Part shown: positions 45,401 through 53,841 of the stretch, piece after piece
How positions within the stretch are numbered: the first letter of the stretch is position 1
How the letters are laid out: every line of letters begins with the position of its first letter
The notes under the pieces: model-generated
Database searches by the model: none
What the model saw: only the letters and a program-made list of their open reading frames with translations
What the model was told of the DNA's origin: nothing
Program-made: the position numbers and the translations under genes
Assembly: GCA_903822545.1 (NCBI GenBank)
Contig: CAIJPN010000159.1
Span: 43,528 to 107,527 of the forward strand
Direction: 5' to 3'
DNA length: 64,000 nt
Source of the DNA: an uncultured Anaerolineae bacterium
Lineage (GTDB): Bacteria; Chloroflexota; Anaerolineae; Anaerolineales; Villigracilaceae

Positions 45401-48400
45401 TGCGTGAGCACATCAAAGCGAAGCTGCCCCATTATATGGTTCCAGGCGCTTTTGTGTTTTTGGTGCAACTGCCCCTCACGCCAAATGGGAAGATCGACCG
45501 CAAGGCTTTGCCACAGCCCGATAGCGCACCTATAAGCTCAGTTGAATTTGTCGCCCCACAAACCCCCACAGAAAAAATCCTGGCAGATATCCTGGCCAAC
45601 TTGCTGGGTGTGCAACAAGTTGGCAGGCATGATAACTTTTTTGAGCTGGGTGGCGACTCTATCACCAGCCTGCAATTTATCAGCCGGGCCCAAGCCAAAG
45701 GCCTGGGTTTAACCCCCCGACAGGTGTTCGAGGCCCAGACAATTGATGCGCTGGCCCAGATTGCCCAACCCAGCAGCCCAATCCGCGACGATCCTGGTCT
45801 GGTTCTGGGGCAGGTTCCCCTGACACCCATCCAACATTACTTTTTTGAGCATCACTCCATCAGTCCGCATCGTTACAACCAATTCGTTGTAGTAAAAGTC
45901 GCGAGAAAAATTGAATTGCGACTGCTTTCACAGGCTATCGGGTATTTAATCAAACATCACGATGCCCTGCGTTTACGTTTCGAGCGTTCAGAGCGCGGCT
46001 GGCAGCAGGAACTGGCCAAAATCGAGTCTCCAGGTGATTTAATCACCCAGGTTGATTTATCAGGGCTGTCTCCCACACTCCAACTTGGTAAGTTCGAAAT
46101 TATTAATGCCGAGTTGCAGTCCAGCCTGAACCTGAAAACAGGCCCTTTGATGCGGGTCGCCTTGTTTGATTATGGGCCAGACCAATCTCAAGATTTGCTG
46201 ATCGTGATCCACCATCTGATAGTGGATTTCATCTCGTGGCAGGTGCTGGTTTCCGATTTGTGGGCGGTATACGAACAGGTTGCCCAAAACCAAACGCCCA
46301 AACTGCCCGGGAAAAGCAGCTCTTTCAAAGCCTGGGCAGAATGGCTTGCGATGTATGCGTACGACGAAAAACTCCTGGCTGAACTGCCTCATTGGCTGGA
46401 GATTGGCCGGCAGCCGATTAAGCCCATTCCGGTTGAAACTCCAGGCTCGCATAATCGCAATTCGGGTGCAGATAGGATTGAGATTGTTTTCTCAAAGCTG
46501 GAAACAGATGCCCTGCTTTGGGATGTTCCGGCAGTTTATCATACCCAACCCCATGATATTTTGCTCACCGCCCTGCTGCAAACTTTTTCTGCCTGGACAG
46601 GTGAGCCCAACCTTCTGTTTACACTTCAAAACTATGAGCGCGCATCCGAAACCATCGATCTCTCTCGCACGGTAGGTTGGATCACCTCCCTCTTCCCGGT
46701 CTACCTGCGGCTCGATGCTGACGATAACGACTCAATCATAAAATCTGTCAAAGAACAACTGCGCCAAATTCCACACAAAGGGATGGGTTATGGAATCTTG
46801 CGCTACCTGAACCACGAAACCGCTCAACAACTGGCGGAGCTGCCCCAGGGCGAGGTTTGTTTTTCTTACTATGGCCGGATGAAAAACTTTGCCATACAAA
46901 CCACCGGCAGTAAGTGGGCAGAAGCTGAACATCTCAACTACTTGTTTAGAATTTCTGCCGTAATTGTTACAGACCAACTTATTCTTTCTTGTTTATATAG
47001 CCGCAATCTTTATTCTCGTAAAACGGTAGAGAAACTGGCCCAGGATTTTGTGCAAGCCCTGAACAGGCTTATTGTGCACTGTCAATCTCCCCAGGCTGGT
47101 GGATATACCCCCTCAGATTTCCCACTGGCAAAGATTACCCAGTCCCAACTCGATGCCCTGGTTGGTGTGGGCAGGGATGTTGTTGAACTATACCCACTTT
47201 CGCCCCTGCAAAATGTGATGTTGTTCCAGAGTACATTAGCGCCCCAATCTGGTATATACTTTAATCAGAACAGTTTCCAATTGATAGGCACCCTGGATGT
47301 TCCCCGTTATAAAGCCGCCTGGCAGGAAGTCGTTAATCGTCATACAATCTTGCGCACCAGTTTTGCCTGGCAGGCTTTATCTGCACCAGTGCAGATTGTC
47401 CACAAAAAAGTCAGCCTGAATTGGGATGAGCTGGATTGGCGAAAAATCCCACCTGGCGAACAACCAGCGCGGTTCCAGCAACTGCTCGCGTATGAGCGGC
47501 AGCAAGATTTCGACCTGACCAAGGTTCCCCATCACAGATTCACCCTGATACGTGTTGACGAAGATAAATACTGGTTTGTCTGGCATTGTCATCACATGCT
47601 CAAAGATGGTTGGAGCTCCCAGATTATCATCCGGGAAGTGTGGGATTTATATGAAAATCCCACCACCATACTTCAGCCTGCCCTGCCATACCAGGATTAT
47701 ATTGCCTGGTTGTCCAGCCAGGACATAGGCAAGGCGGAGGCATACTGGCGAGAACAACTATCTGGTATTTCTGGGCCCACGCCCATGCCAGGGCAAAGCG
47801 CATGGAAAAATGCTGACGCGCGCACCTATACCAAAGTGAGTATCTCTTTACCCCGGCCACTCACAAGCACCTTACAGGCAGTTACCCAACGTCAGCGGTT
47901 GACCCTGAACACCTTGTGCCAGGGAGCCTGGGCTCTTGTTTTACATGAACTTAGCGGTGAAGATGATATTGTTTTTGGCGTAACCGTATCTGGGAGGTCC
48001 GCCCCGCTCCCACAGATTGAAACACGCGTTGGCTTATTCATGAACACCTTGCCGTTGCGTGTAAAACTCATCCCTGACCAGCCCTGGGATCAAGCACTGC
48101 AAACCATTATGCAAGAGCAAAACATGCTGGAACAATATGCTTATACACCAATCTCGCAAATTCAAAGTTGGATCGGTCTGCAACCAGACCAAATGTTATT
48201 CTTCAGCCATGTACGTTTTCAAAATTATCCCTCGCAGGAATTAAATACATCAACAAACCAGCGCTTAAAAATTGAAGATTTTATCAGCTTCGATTGGTGG
48301 CATTATCCCCTTAATCTGATTATTATTCCTGGCGCCGAACTGCAATTAGTTATTAATTATGCTGTTAATAGCTTTGACCCCACTTTGATACAACAAATGT

Positions 48401-48510
48401 TGGAAAAACTGGCGATCATCTTATCCCGATTTGCGCACATACCCCCTGGCGAAAAAATTACCAGCCTGATCCCAAATATCCCTGGTCAAACTATCGATGA
48501 CCATTCCTGA
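42445..48510 (+). CDS. Nonribosomal peptide synthetase, docking-C-A-T-E-C
   Basis: A 2021-aa NRPS. Residues 1-55 are a TubC-type N-terminal docking domain. Condensation: SFSQEQLWFL and HHIATDG near 199. Adenylation: FTSGSTGHPKG near 672; pocket residues read D-L-T-K-V-G-H-V-G-K, nine of ten identical to the aspartate code DLTKVGHIGK. Thiolation: DNFFELGGDSIT, Ser near 1072. Epimerisation: HHLIVDFISW near 1255 and TVGWITSLFPV. A second condensation domain (LSPLQNVMLFQ, HHMLKDG near 1717) ends the chain. There is no thioesterase or reductase. The expected step is loading Asp, epimerising it to D-Asp, then a condensation with an acceptor not encoded here. Confidence 0.93.
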   Translation: MNSVVELISLLRSLNVKIWVDGENLRLSAPANTITPELRQNLTRYKTELIAFLREAAQPVTGDQAIKPLRPRPVHVPLSFSQEQLWFLAQMQPESPMYNVPQAFRLRGPLDFSILQNSLAQVIARHESLRTIFTSQNGLPVQVVLPYTGFSLQRIQAGDWQAWLKTETNCPFDLVRGPLFRSALLEIGPDEHILFINTHHIATDGWSDSLFLREVSTCYAATLENKTPLLPTLPIQYCDFAAWQRELLQGKMISNQVNYWRKQFQDVSTQLEIPTDFSRPATQTFRGKSHESPIPPGLLEKIKVFSNLKGVTPFMTLLAAFDVLLYRYSGQDKFTIGTPVANRTRAETESVIGMFINTITLRADMGKDIIFLNLLEKVRETCLEAYAHQDVPFEKLVSELKLPRDMSRNPLFQIMFVLQNTPASELILPNIQVEELPIPTETSKFDFTFYITQSTRGDILKIQYCTDLFSEKTIQGMARHYLRLLESILAAPEQKITELPLLTEEELHQLLAEWNATRVEFPPERCIHTLFESQVERTPSALAAVFEEQTISYWHLNEKANQLAHYLRAIGVGPDKCVGILLDRSLEVIVALIATLKAGGAYVPLDPSLPAGRIGDILKEAQPLMVLTQAAFENLVPGDVPSLKLDAQWPELARYPASNPTALAQPANLAYILFTSGSTGHPKGVAIEHRQLYNYLNSIVPRLALPEGAQYALVSTFAADLGNTVIFPALCGGGTLHIISYLRALSPVGLAEYFSHHPIDCLKIVPSHLKALLNTVNQAGILPRQCLVLGGEALDWEFVNFIRQAAPGCRIINHYGPTETTVGVLTYPILQKEIPQTGNVPLGRPLDNTKLYVLDQHGQLVPQGIPGELYIGGSSVARGYLNRPELTIERFCPNQFEPDPDARLYKTGDLVRYLADGNIEFLGRLDDQVKIRGFRIELAEIQATLNQHPAVRASVVIVREDVPGDKRLVAYVVLAQPNDPQILVQLREHIKAKLPHYMVPGAFVFLVQLPLTPNGKIDRKALPQPDSAPISSVEFVAPQTPTEKILADILANLLGVQQVGRHDNFFELGGDSITSLQFISRAQAKGLGLTPRQVFEAQTIDALAQIAQPSSPIRDDPGLVLGQVPLTPIQHYFFEHHSISPHRYNQFVVVKVARKIELRLLSQAIGYLIKHHDALRLRFERSERGWQQELAKIESPGDLITQVDLSGLSPTLQLGKFEIINAELQSSLNLKTGPLMRVALFDYGPDQSQDLLIVIHHLIVDFISWQVLVSDLWAVYEQVAQNQTPKLPGKSSSFKAWAEWLAMYAYDEKLLAELPHWLEIGRQPIKPIPVETPGSHNRNSGADRIEIVFSKLETDALLWDVPAVYHTQPHDILLTALLQTFSAWTGEPNLLFTLQNYERASETIDLSRTVGWITSLFPVYLRLDADDNDSIIKSVKEQLRQIPHKGMGYGILRYLNHETAQQLAELPQGEVCFSYYGRMKNFAIQTTGSKWAEAEHLNYLFRISAVIVTDQLILSCLYSRNLYSRKTVEKLAQDFVQALNRLIVHCQSPQAGGYTPSDFPLAKITQSQLDALVGVGRDVVELYPLSPLQNVMLFQSTLAPQSGIYFNQNSFQLIGTLDVPRYKAAWQEVVNRHTILRTSFAWQALSAPVQIVHKKVSLNWDELDWRKIPPGEQPARFQQLLAYERQQDFDLTKVPHHRFTLIRVDEDKYWFVWHCHHMLKDGWSSQIIIREVWDLYENPTTILQPALPYQDYIAWLSSQDIGKAEAYWREQLSGISGPTPMPGQSAWKNADARTYTKVSISLPRPLTSTLQAVTQRQRLTLNTLCQGAWALVLHELSGEDDIVFGVTVSGRSAPLPQIETRVGLFMNTLPLRVKLIPDQPWDQALQTIMQEQNMLEQYAYTPISQIQSWIGLQPDQMLFFSHVRFQNYPSQELNTSTNQRLKIEDFISFDWWHYPLNLIIIPGAELQLVINYAVNSFDPTLIQQMLEKLAIILSRFAHIPPGEKITSLIPNIPGQTIDDHS

Positions 48511-48533
48511 GCTTTACAAAGAGGAGATAGTCT

Positions 48534-50339
48534 ATGAAATCCCGAACTTTACTCTATCTGCTGATCGTCCTTGCCATAAGTGCATCTTTTATACTTCCCG
48601 CATGTGGCCCGGCTGTTCTTAAAACACCAGAGCCTGTATTTACCCCGACAATTGAGCCTGCAGTCCAGGTCGTTCCCAAGGTTTTGACGGTATTGCAGCG
48701 CCAGTCACCAACCATACTCAACCCTCATTTTTCTCGTAACGTCAAAGATCTTGAGCCATCTCGTGTGGTTTACGAGCCACTGGCATCTTTTAACAATGAT
48801 GGCGTTCTGGTTCCGCTTTTGGCAACAGAAATTCCCTCCATCCTAAATGGTGACCTGGCCCAGGACGGTAAATCTGTAACCTGGCGTCTTCGGCAAGATG
48901 TGCGTTGGTCAGATGGGCAAAACTTTACAGCGGATGATGTAGTATTTACTTATAATTTTATTACTGACCCAGAAGTAAAAGCTGTCACCGCATCCAATTA
49001 CGGGCAAATTGCCAGTGTTGAAGCTCCAGATAAATTTACAGTTAAAATCACTTTCAAAGATGTCAATCCTACCTGGGCTGTCCCGTTTGTAGGCAACGGT
49101 GGGGTAATCCTCCCCAGGCACATCTTTGAACCATATCAGGGAGCAAAGGCCAGCGAATCCACCATAAACATTATTCCTGTAGGCACGGGGCCGTACCTGG
49201 TCAAAGAACCGGGGATTAAGCCACAGGAAGTGCTCCTGTTGGGTTCACAGGTGGTTAAAACGACAAAAATTGTTTTTGAACCCAACCCTTATTATCGTTT
49301 TCCTGAACAAATAGCCTTCCAACGCATTATCTGGCGAGGGGGTGGTTCTGCCGATGAAGCTGCACGCCGCTCGTTGCAAATGGGTGATGTTGATTTGGCC
49401 TATGATCTCGATTTGGTTGACCCTGTCCAACTTGCAAAGCTATTGGATAGCAGCGACAAGGGGAAACTGATCTCATTATTTGGCGGCGCTGTTGAACGGT
49501 TGCTGTTAAATCGTACCAGCCCCTTCATTGCGTCTGCATCTGGAGAGTATTCCAGCCTGGAAGTTCCACATCCTGTCTTGAGCGATAAGAAAATCCGCCA
49601 GGCAATAGCCCATGCGATTGATCGCGAGGCCATTGCCAAACTATATGGTGAAATGGCCCTGCCTACCGAAGCCAACCTGGTTGCGCCCCCACAATATAAA
49701 TCGTCAAATATTTTTTATGAATACGATCTGGCAAAAGCCAGGGCTTTGTTGGCCGAAACTGGCTGTGTCGATAGCGATGGCGATACCTATCTGGAAAAAG
49801 ATGGTACCAAACTCAAGCTGGTTTTGCAGAGTGCCGTTGGTACAATTCAAAGCCAGATCCAACAAATCATTAAAAATGATCTGAATAACATTGGCATCGA
49901 TGTCGAGTTGAAAACGGTAGATTCTAGCATCATGTTTGGATCCGGCGCATCTAACCCAGATGCCGATACCCGGTTTAGCGCGGATATGATGATTTTCAGG
50001 TATCGAAGCTCCAGCCCAGACCCCAGCATCTACATGAAATCTTGGACCTGCGCACAGATCCCCCAACAGGCCAATGAGTGGAAGGGTTTAAATGATGAGC
50101 GTTGGTGCAATAAAGCATATGATGCCTTACTTCAACAGGCAATCAATGAATTCGATGCTGAAAAACGAGCAAGCTTATATATTCAACTAAATGATATGCT
50201 CATCGAAGACGTGGTCATGATCCCAATGGTTTGGCGCGCTGTGGCATTAGGCGCAAACAAGAACCTGATGGGTATCAACCCTACCCCATGGGATTCGATT
50301 TCCTGGAACATCAATGAGTGGCATTTCGATACACCCTAG
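48534..50339 (+). CDS. Family 5 extracellular solute-binding lipoprotein (peptide/nickel type)
   Basis: A 601-aa lipoprotein. The signal ends ASFILPAC (lipobox LPAC near residue 25). The mature part has the SBP_bac_5 order: RVVYEPLASFNNDGVLVPLLA, WRLRQDVRWSDGQNFTADDV, a PVGTGPY block and KIRQAIAHAIDREAI. The family binds oligopeptides, nickel chelates or similar ligands for an ABC importer; no permease or ATPase genes adjoin. GAGGAG precedes the ATG, 23 nt after the NRPS stop, so cotranscription is likely. It could capture the NRPS product or its precursor, or serve as a sensor with the HAMP/GAF protein downstream. Confidence 0.9.
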   Translation: MKSRTLLYLLIVLAISASFILPACGPAVLKTPEPVFTPTIEPAVQVVPKVLTVLQRQSPTILNPHFSRNVKDLEPSRVVYEPLASFNNDGVLVPLLATEIPSILNGDLAQDGKSVTWRLRQDVRWSDGQNFTADDVVFTYNFITDPEVKAVTASNYGQIASVEAPDKFTVKITFKDVNPTWAVPFVGNGGVILPRHIFEPYQGAKASESTINIIPVGTGPYLVKEPGIKPQEVLLLGSQVVKTTKIVFEPNPYYRFPEQIAFQRIIWRGGGSADEAARRSLQMGDVDLAYDLDLVDPVQLAKLLDSSDKGKLISLFGGAVERLLLNRTSPFIASASGEYSSLEVPHPVLSDKKIRQAIAHAIDREAIAKLYGEMALPTEANLVAPPQYKSSNIFYEYDLAKARALLAETGCVDSDGDTYLEKDGTKLKLVLQSAVGTIQSQIQQIIKNDLNNIGIDVELKTVDSSIMFGSGASNPDADTRFSADMMIFRYRSSSPDPSIYMKSWTCAQIPQQANEWKGLNDERWCNKAYDALLQQAINEFDAEKRASLYIQLNDMLIEDVVMIPMVWRAVALGANKNLMGINPTPWDSISWNINEWHFDTP

Positions 50340-50399
50340 AACGGGCCAGAATAAATTACTTCATATCTCACAATATGTATGAATTGGAGGCGATACCTT

Positions 50400-52400
50400 A
50401 TGAACGCCCAAACAGCCCCGCAAGAAAGCACAATGCTCAAACGCTCCATCGCTGACCTAAGCATTGGCGCCAAATTGAGCATCGGATTTGGTGTTTTGGT
50501 GGCGCTGATTTTCTTTAGCGCCCTGGTAAGTTATTACAGCAACAATCAAGCCACCACCCAAATTCAACGCACTGACGATGTGCGTGTCCCTATCGCGCTA
50601 AAAGCATCCCAAACACAAACCGATTTGCTTCTGATGCTGGCAGACGTTCGGGGTTACCTGGCCCTGGCAGACCCAGAGTCTCGAGATCACTATGAACAGC
50701 TCTACCATGCATCTTCTAAAAAATTTGAAGCAGACCTGGTTGAATTGCAAAAATACACGCCAGAAGAGCTGGGTGCAGATGGGAAGAAACGCGTTGAAGA
50801 ACTTCAGCAAATCAACAACCAGTGGAAACCCCTGGTAAAAAAATTGTTTGAATTGCGTGATGACCAGTTGGATCGCGAACCGGCCTACCAGTTGCTGGCA
50901 ACCGATGGTGTCGCATATGCAGGCCAGGTTATCATCGATGTTAACACGATGATCTCGCAGCAGGGGCGCCGCGAGGCAAACAGCGAAAACCTGGCCCTTA
51001 TGGCAGATATGGCGCGGTTCCAGGGCAATTTTTCTGCGATGCTTTCAGCGTTGCGTGGCTATGTAACGACCCGCAACAGAATTTATCGCTACGAATATGA
51101 AGGCAACCTGGCTGATAACCAGAACTCGTGGAGCCGCCTGCTGTCCCAAAAAGAAAAAATGACCGATAGCCAGAAAGAGCTCCTGACCAAAATTACGATC
51201 AACAGGCAATCTTTCCTGGATATGCCAGATAAAATTTTTACAATCCTGGAAAGTGAGAAATGGCGTTCTGACCTTTACCTGTTTACCACCGAAGCTGTGC
51301 CGCTTGCCGACCAAATGAATGAGTCATTGAATTTATTGGTGAAAGATCAACAATCCAAACTGACATCTGATCTATCGTCTGGCCGTACCGCGTTAGACTT
51401 TGCGAACCAGTTGATCATTAGCAGCGGGGTCGTAGCGCTGATGTTTGGCCTGCTAATGGCCATCATTTCCCGCCAGGCAATTGCTATGCCAATCCGCCGC
51501 CTGACAGATGTGGCTGAGCAAATCCGCGAGGGGGCGCTGGAAGCCCAGGCCAAGGTAGAGTCGCGTGATGAAATCGGTATCCTGGCGTCTACCTTCAATA
51601 ACATGACCGCAAAATTGCGCCAGACGCTCACCCAGGTGCGCAAAGAGAAAAAGCGCGCCGATGACCTGCTGGAAGTGGTGATTCCTATCGGTGTTGAGTT
51701 GACCACCGAAAAGAATTTCAACCGCCTGCTGGAAAAGATGATCCTGGAAGCCAAGAATTTCTGCCATGCTGATACAGGCATCTTGTACATGAGCCATGAA
51801 AAAATCAGCATGGAATTTGTGATTGTGCAAAGCGATTCTCGCAAATTGGCCCTGGGCGGCACTACCGGAAAAGAACCCAGTTATGCCAGCCTGCCGCTCA
51901 AACTGGCCGGCAGCGATGAACCCAACCTGCACAATGCCATCACATATGTTGCTTTGCAAGGAACCTCGCTTAACTTCAGTGAAACCAGCCACCTGGATGC
52001 ATACGACCTGTGGGGGAGTGATGCGAAAAACCAGGAATGGCGTGATTATTCCATCAGTTCAATGCTTGCCATGCCGCTGAAAAACAGCTCCGGGCAGGTG
52101 TTGGGGGTGCTGCAACTGATCAATGCCAAAGAGCCTGATTCGGCGCGGATTATCGCTTTTGATGAAAACCTCCAGCGGATGATGGAATCTTTCTCATCGC
52201 TGGCCGTGGCAGCCCTGGAAGCATATACACGCGAATTTAAACTCAAGCAGGAAATCCAGCAGTTGCGCATTGAAATCGACGAAGCCAAGAAAAAGCAGCA
52301 GGTGAAAGAGATTGTAGATACCGATTTCTTCCAAAACCTGACCCAGCGCGCCAAAGATTTGCGAGGCCGCCGCCACCAAAGCGGTGAATCAGAGTCGTAA
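50400..52400 (+). CDS. HAMP/GAF membrane sensor protein without catalytic output
   Basis: A 666-aa protein. A first membrane helix (about 28-48), a large helical extracellular sensor of some 280 residues, a second helix near 340-360, HAMP (RRLTDVAEQIREGALEAQA), a short coiled coil, a GAF domain (about 430-610) and a C-terminal coiled coil ending ...DTDFFQNLTQRAKDLRGRR. No kinase, cyclase, phosphatase or methyl-accepting tip is present. Proteins of this layout often relay signals to a separate partner. The ATG at 50400 has GGAGG 9 nt upstream. It lies between the solute-binding protein and ParA paralogue 2 on the same strand, so it may read the state of the binding protein. Confidence 0.82.
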   Translation: MNAQTAPQESTMLKRSIADLSIGAKLSIGFGVLVALIFFSALVSYYSNNQATTQIQRTDDVRVPIALKASQTQTDLLLMLADVRGYLALADPESRDHYEQLYHASSKKFEADLVELQKYTPEELGADGKKRVEELQQINNQWKPLVKKLFELRDDQLDREPAYQLLATDGVAYAGQVIIDVNTMISQQGRREANSENLALMADMARFQGNFSAMLSALRGYVTTRNRIYRYEYEGNLADNQNSWSRLLSQKEKMTDSQKELLTKITINRQSFLDMPDKIFTILESEKWRSDLYLFTTEAVPLADQMNESLNLLVKDQQSKLTSDLSSGRTALDFANQLIISSGVVALMFGLLMAIISRQAIAMPIRRLTDVAEQIREGALEAQAKVESRDEIGILASTFNNMTAKLRQTLTQVRKEKKRADDLLEVVIPIGVELTTEKNFNRLLEKMILEAKNFCHADTGILYMSHEKISMEFVIVQSDSRKLALGGTTGKEPSYASLPLKLAGSDEPNLHNAITYVALQGTSLNFSETSHLDAYDLWGSDAKNQEWRDYSISSMLAMPLKNSSGQVLGVLQLINAKEPDSARIIAFDENLQRMMESFSSLAVAALEAYTREFKLKQEIQQLRIEIDEAKKKQQVKEIVDTDFFQNLTQRAKDLRGRRHQSGESES

Positions 52401-52434
52401 TCATCAGCGATTCGTGAACATAAGGAATATTGCT

Positions 52435-53184
52435 ATGGCAAAAACGATTGCAGTTCACTCATTCCGGCGCGGGGTTGGAAAGACCAGCCTGGCTGCCAAT
52501 CTTTCAACTCAACTGGCCCTGAATGGCAAGCGAGTTGCCCTGGTGGATGTTGATTTCCACGCTCCATGCGCTTATCAATTCTTTGGGCTGCGAGATGAAG
52601 ATATTACGTTATCCCTCAATAGTTTCCTGGAAGGCGAGCATGATATCCTCGCGGTGGCCCAGGATTTAACTGCACGCATCTCTCTGCAAGGGGGAGGAAA
52701 ACTGTTCCTGGTTTCGGCCAGCCCCAAGCCATCTGATGTAACCCGGTCACTGCGTGATGGGCTGGATATGACCGGTTATGCCGATGCGATGGCGATGCTG
52801 GAACGTGAACTGTCGCTGGATTTTATGGTTTATGATTGCTCTGCCGGCCTAAATGAAGATACCTTGCTTACCACAGCGATGACCGATGATATCTTGTTGA
52901 TGCTGCGCCCTGAACAACAAAACTATCAGGGAACTGCCGTTATGGTGGAACTGGCTCGCAAGTTGGAAATCCAATCAATTCACCTGGTGGTGAATGATGT
53001 GCCAGAATCGATCAATGCCCAGGAACTGCGTCAGAAGGTGGAAGAAACTTACGGGTGCGACCAGGTCTATGTTTTTCCTCATGCTGATGAGTTTATGTCA
53101 TTGTCTAATGGGCAGTTGTTTGTGCTCAGTTTCCCCGAACATATGATAACGGAAAAAATACAGGCGCTTGCGAAGCGCCTGTAG
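52435..53184 (+). CDS. ParA/MinD-like ATPase, paralogue 2
   Basis: A 249-aa P-loop ATPase homologous to the one at 34086-34838. Walker A reads HSFRRGVGKTS (residues 8-18), again without the signature lysine (Arg11), and with Arg12 in place of the first glycine. Switch I is VDVDFHAPCAYQFFG, so the DIQSPGIHVLFG block of the other two paralogues has diverged; Walker B is MVYDCSAGLNEDT. The C-terminus ends in a basic helix (ITEKIQALAKRL). Start: AAGGA 8 nt before the ATG. A perfect 10-bp hairpin (53160-53182) lies across the last codons. Last gene of the plus-strand NRPS run. Confidence 0.83.
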   Translation: MAKTIAVHSFRRGVGKTSLAANLSTQLALNGKRVALVDVDFHAPCAYQFFGLRDEDITLSLNSFLEGEHDILAVAQDLTARISLQGGGKLFLVSASPKPSDVTRSLRDGLDMTGYADAMAMLERELSLDFMVYDCSAGLNEDTLLTTAMTDDILLMLRPEQQNYQGTAVMVELARKLEIQSIHLVVNDVPESINAQELRQKVEETYGCDQVYVFPHADEFMSLSNGQLFVLSFPEHMITEKIQALAKRL

Positions 53185-53202
53185 ATGGGATGCTGAGTCG
53201 GG

Positions 53203-53598
53203 TCAGCTGGCTGGAGGGGTTTCCTCCTTTTTTGTAGCTGCGGCAGCGATTTTCGTATCCAGGGCATTCCACAGGCCCTGGGCCAGTTTGCTCCCGGCTT
53301 TGCGGCGCAGGTTGGCCTGGTAGTGGATTCGTTCTCCCTCGCCGCGTTTAATCAACCAGAATTGTTTTGTCAGCACGGTTAGCGCCTCATCCAATTGCGC
53401 CTGGGTGGGGCGTTCGCTTTCTGCTAGTTCCTCAGCCCACTCACAGATTTCAGGGTAGGTGAGTTCGTATTCGCGTAGCATGTAACGCATGATTTTTCGC
53501 AGTAATGGAGGCAGGTCGGCCAGGTCGAGCGGGCTGATTCCGCCTTCCTGCGATTCCACTTCCATTCGCTTTTGTAGTCGATCAAAAACTCCACTCAT
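53203..53598 (-). CDS. Small conserved-looking protein, possible winged helix
   Basis: A 131-aa protein that I do not recognise. It is mostly helical: FDRLQKRMEVESQEGG, then LPPLLRKIMRYMLREYELTY, a helix-turn-helix-like stretch ERPTQAQLDEALTVLTKQFW and a possible wing (LIKRGEGERIHYQANLRRK), ending in a Lys/Ala-rich tail. This order would suit a winged-helix domain, but it is only a pattern. GGGGG lies 5 nt before the ATG at 53598. Last gene of the minus-strand set PrsW-ParA3-zinc protein. Confidence 0.55.
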   Translation of the reverse strand: MSGVFDRLQKRMEVESQEGGISPLDLADLPPLLRKIMRYMLREYELTYPEICEWAEELAESERPTQAQLDEALTVLTKQFWLIKRGEGERIHYQANLRRKAGSKLAQGLWNALDTKIAAAATKKEETPPAS

Positions 53599-53612
53599 AA
53601 AAACCCCCTGGG

Positions 53613-53825
53613 TTAGAACAACTCTGGCATTGGGATGGGTTCGGGTTGGGGCTGGCATTCCCCGCACCAGATCATATCGGCCACGGCTAATCCTTTGGGT
53701 GTATTGTTGCCGCCGAGAAACATGGTGATGAACCCGGCCATTTTGCTGGCGTGGTCTTTACATACGCCCCTGCCGCAAAATGAGCACACCGCGCGTGCAT
53801 CTTGTTCACAAAACCAGCATTTCAT
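53613..53825 (-). CDS. Small zinc-finger-like protein
   Basis: A 70-aa protein with metal-ligand pairs CWFC (3-6), CSFC (14-17), C-KDH (22-25) and CGEC (54-57), a spacing like B-box or LIM-type zinc fingers. It has a short hydrophobic middle (GFITMFLGGN) and a Pro/Glu-rich end. AAGGAG lies 7 nt before the ATG. Located between ParA paralogue 3 and the small helical protein, all in one direction with gaps under 20 nt, so it is probably part of the same transcript. Function unknown. Confidence 0.65.
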   Translation of the reverse strand: MKCWFCEQDARAVCSFCGRGVCKDHASKMAGFITMFLGGNNTPKGLAVADMIWCGECQPQPEPIPMPELF

Positions 53826-53841
53826 AGCATTTCTCCTTCGT

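Noticed and set aside
53160..53182. 10-bp hairpin at the end of ParA paralogue 2 as terminator
   Set aside because: It is perfect but lies inside the last codons and has no following T-run, so I mention it only in the gene entry.
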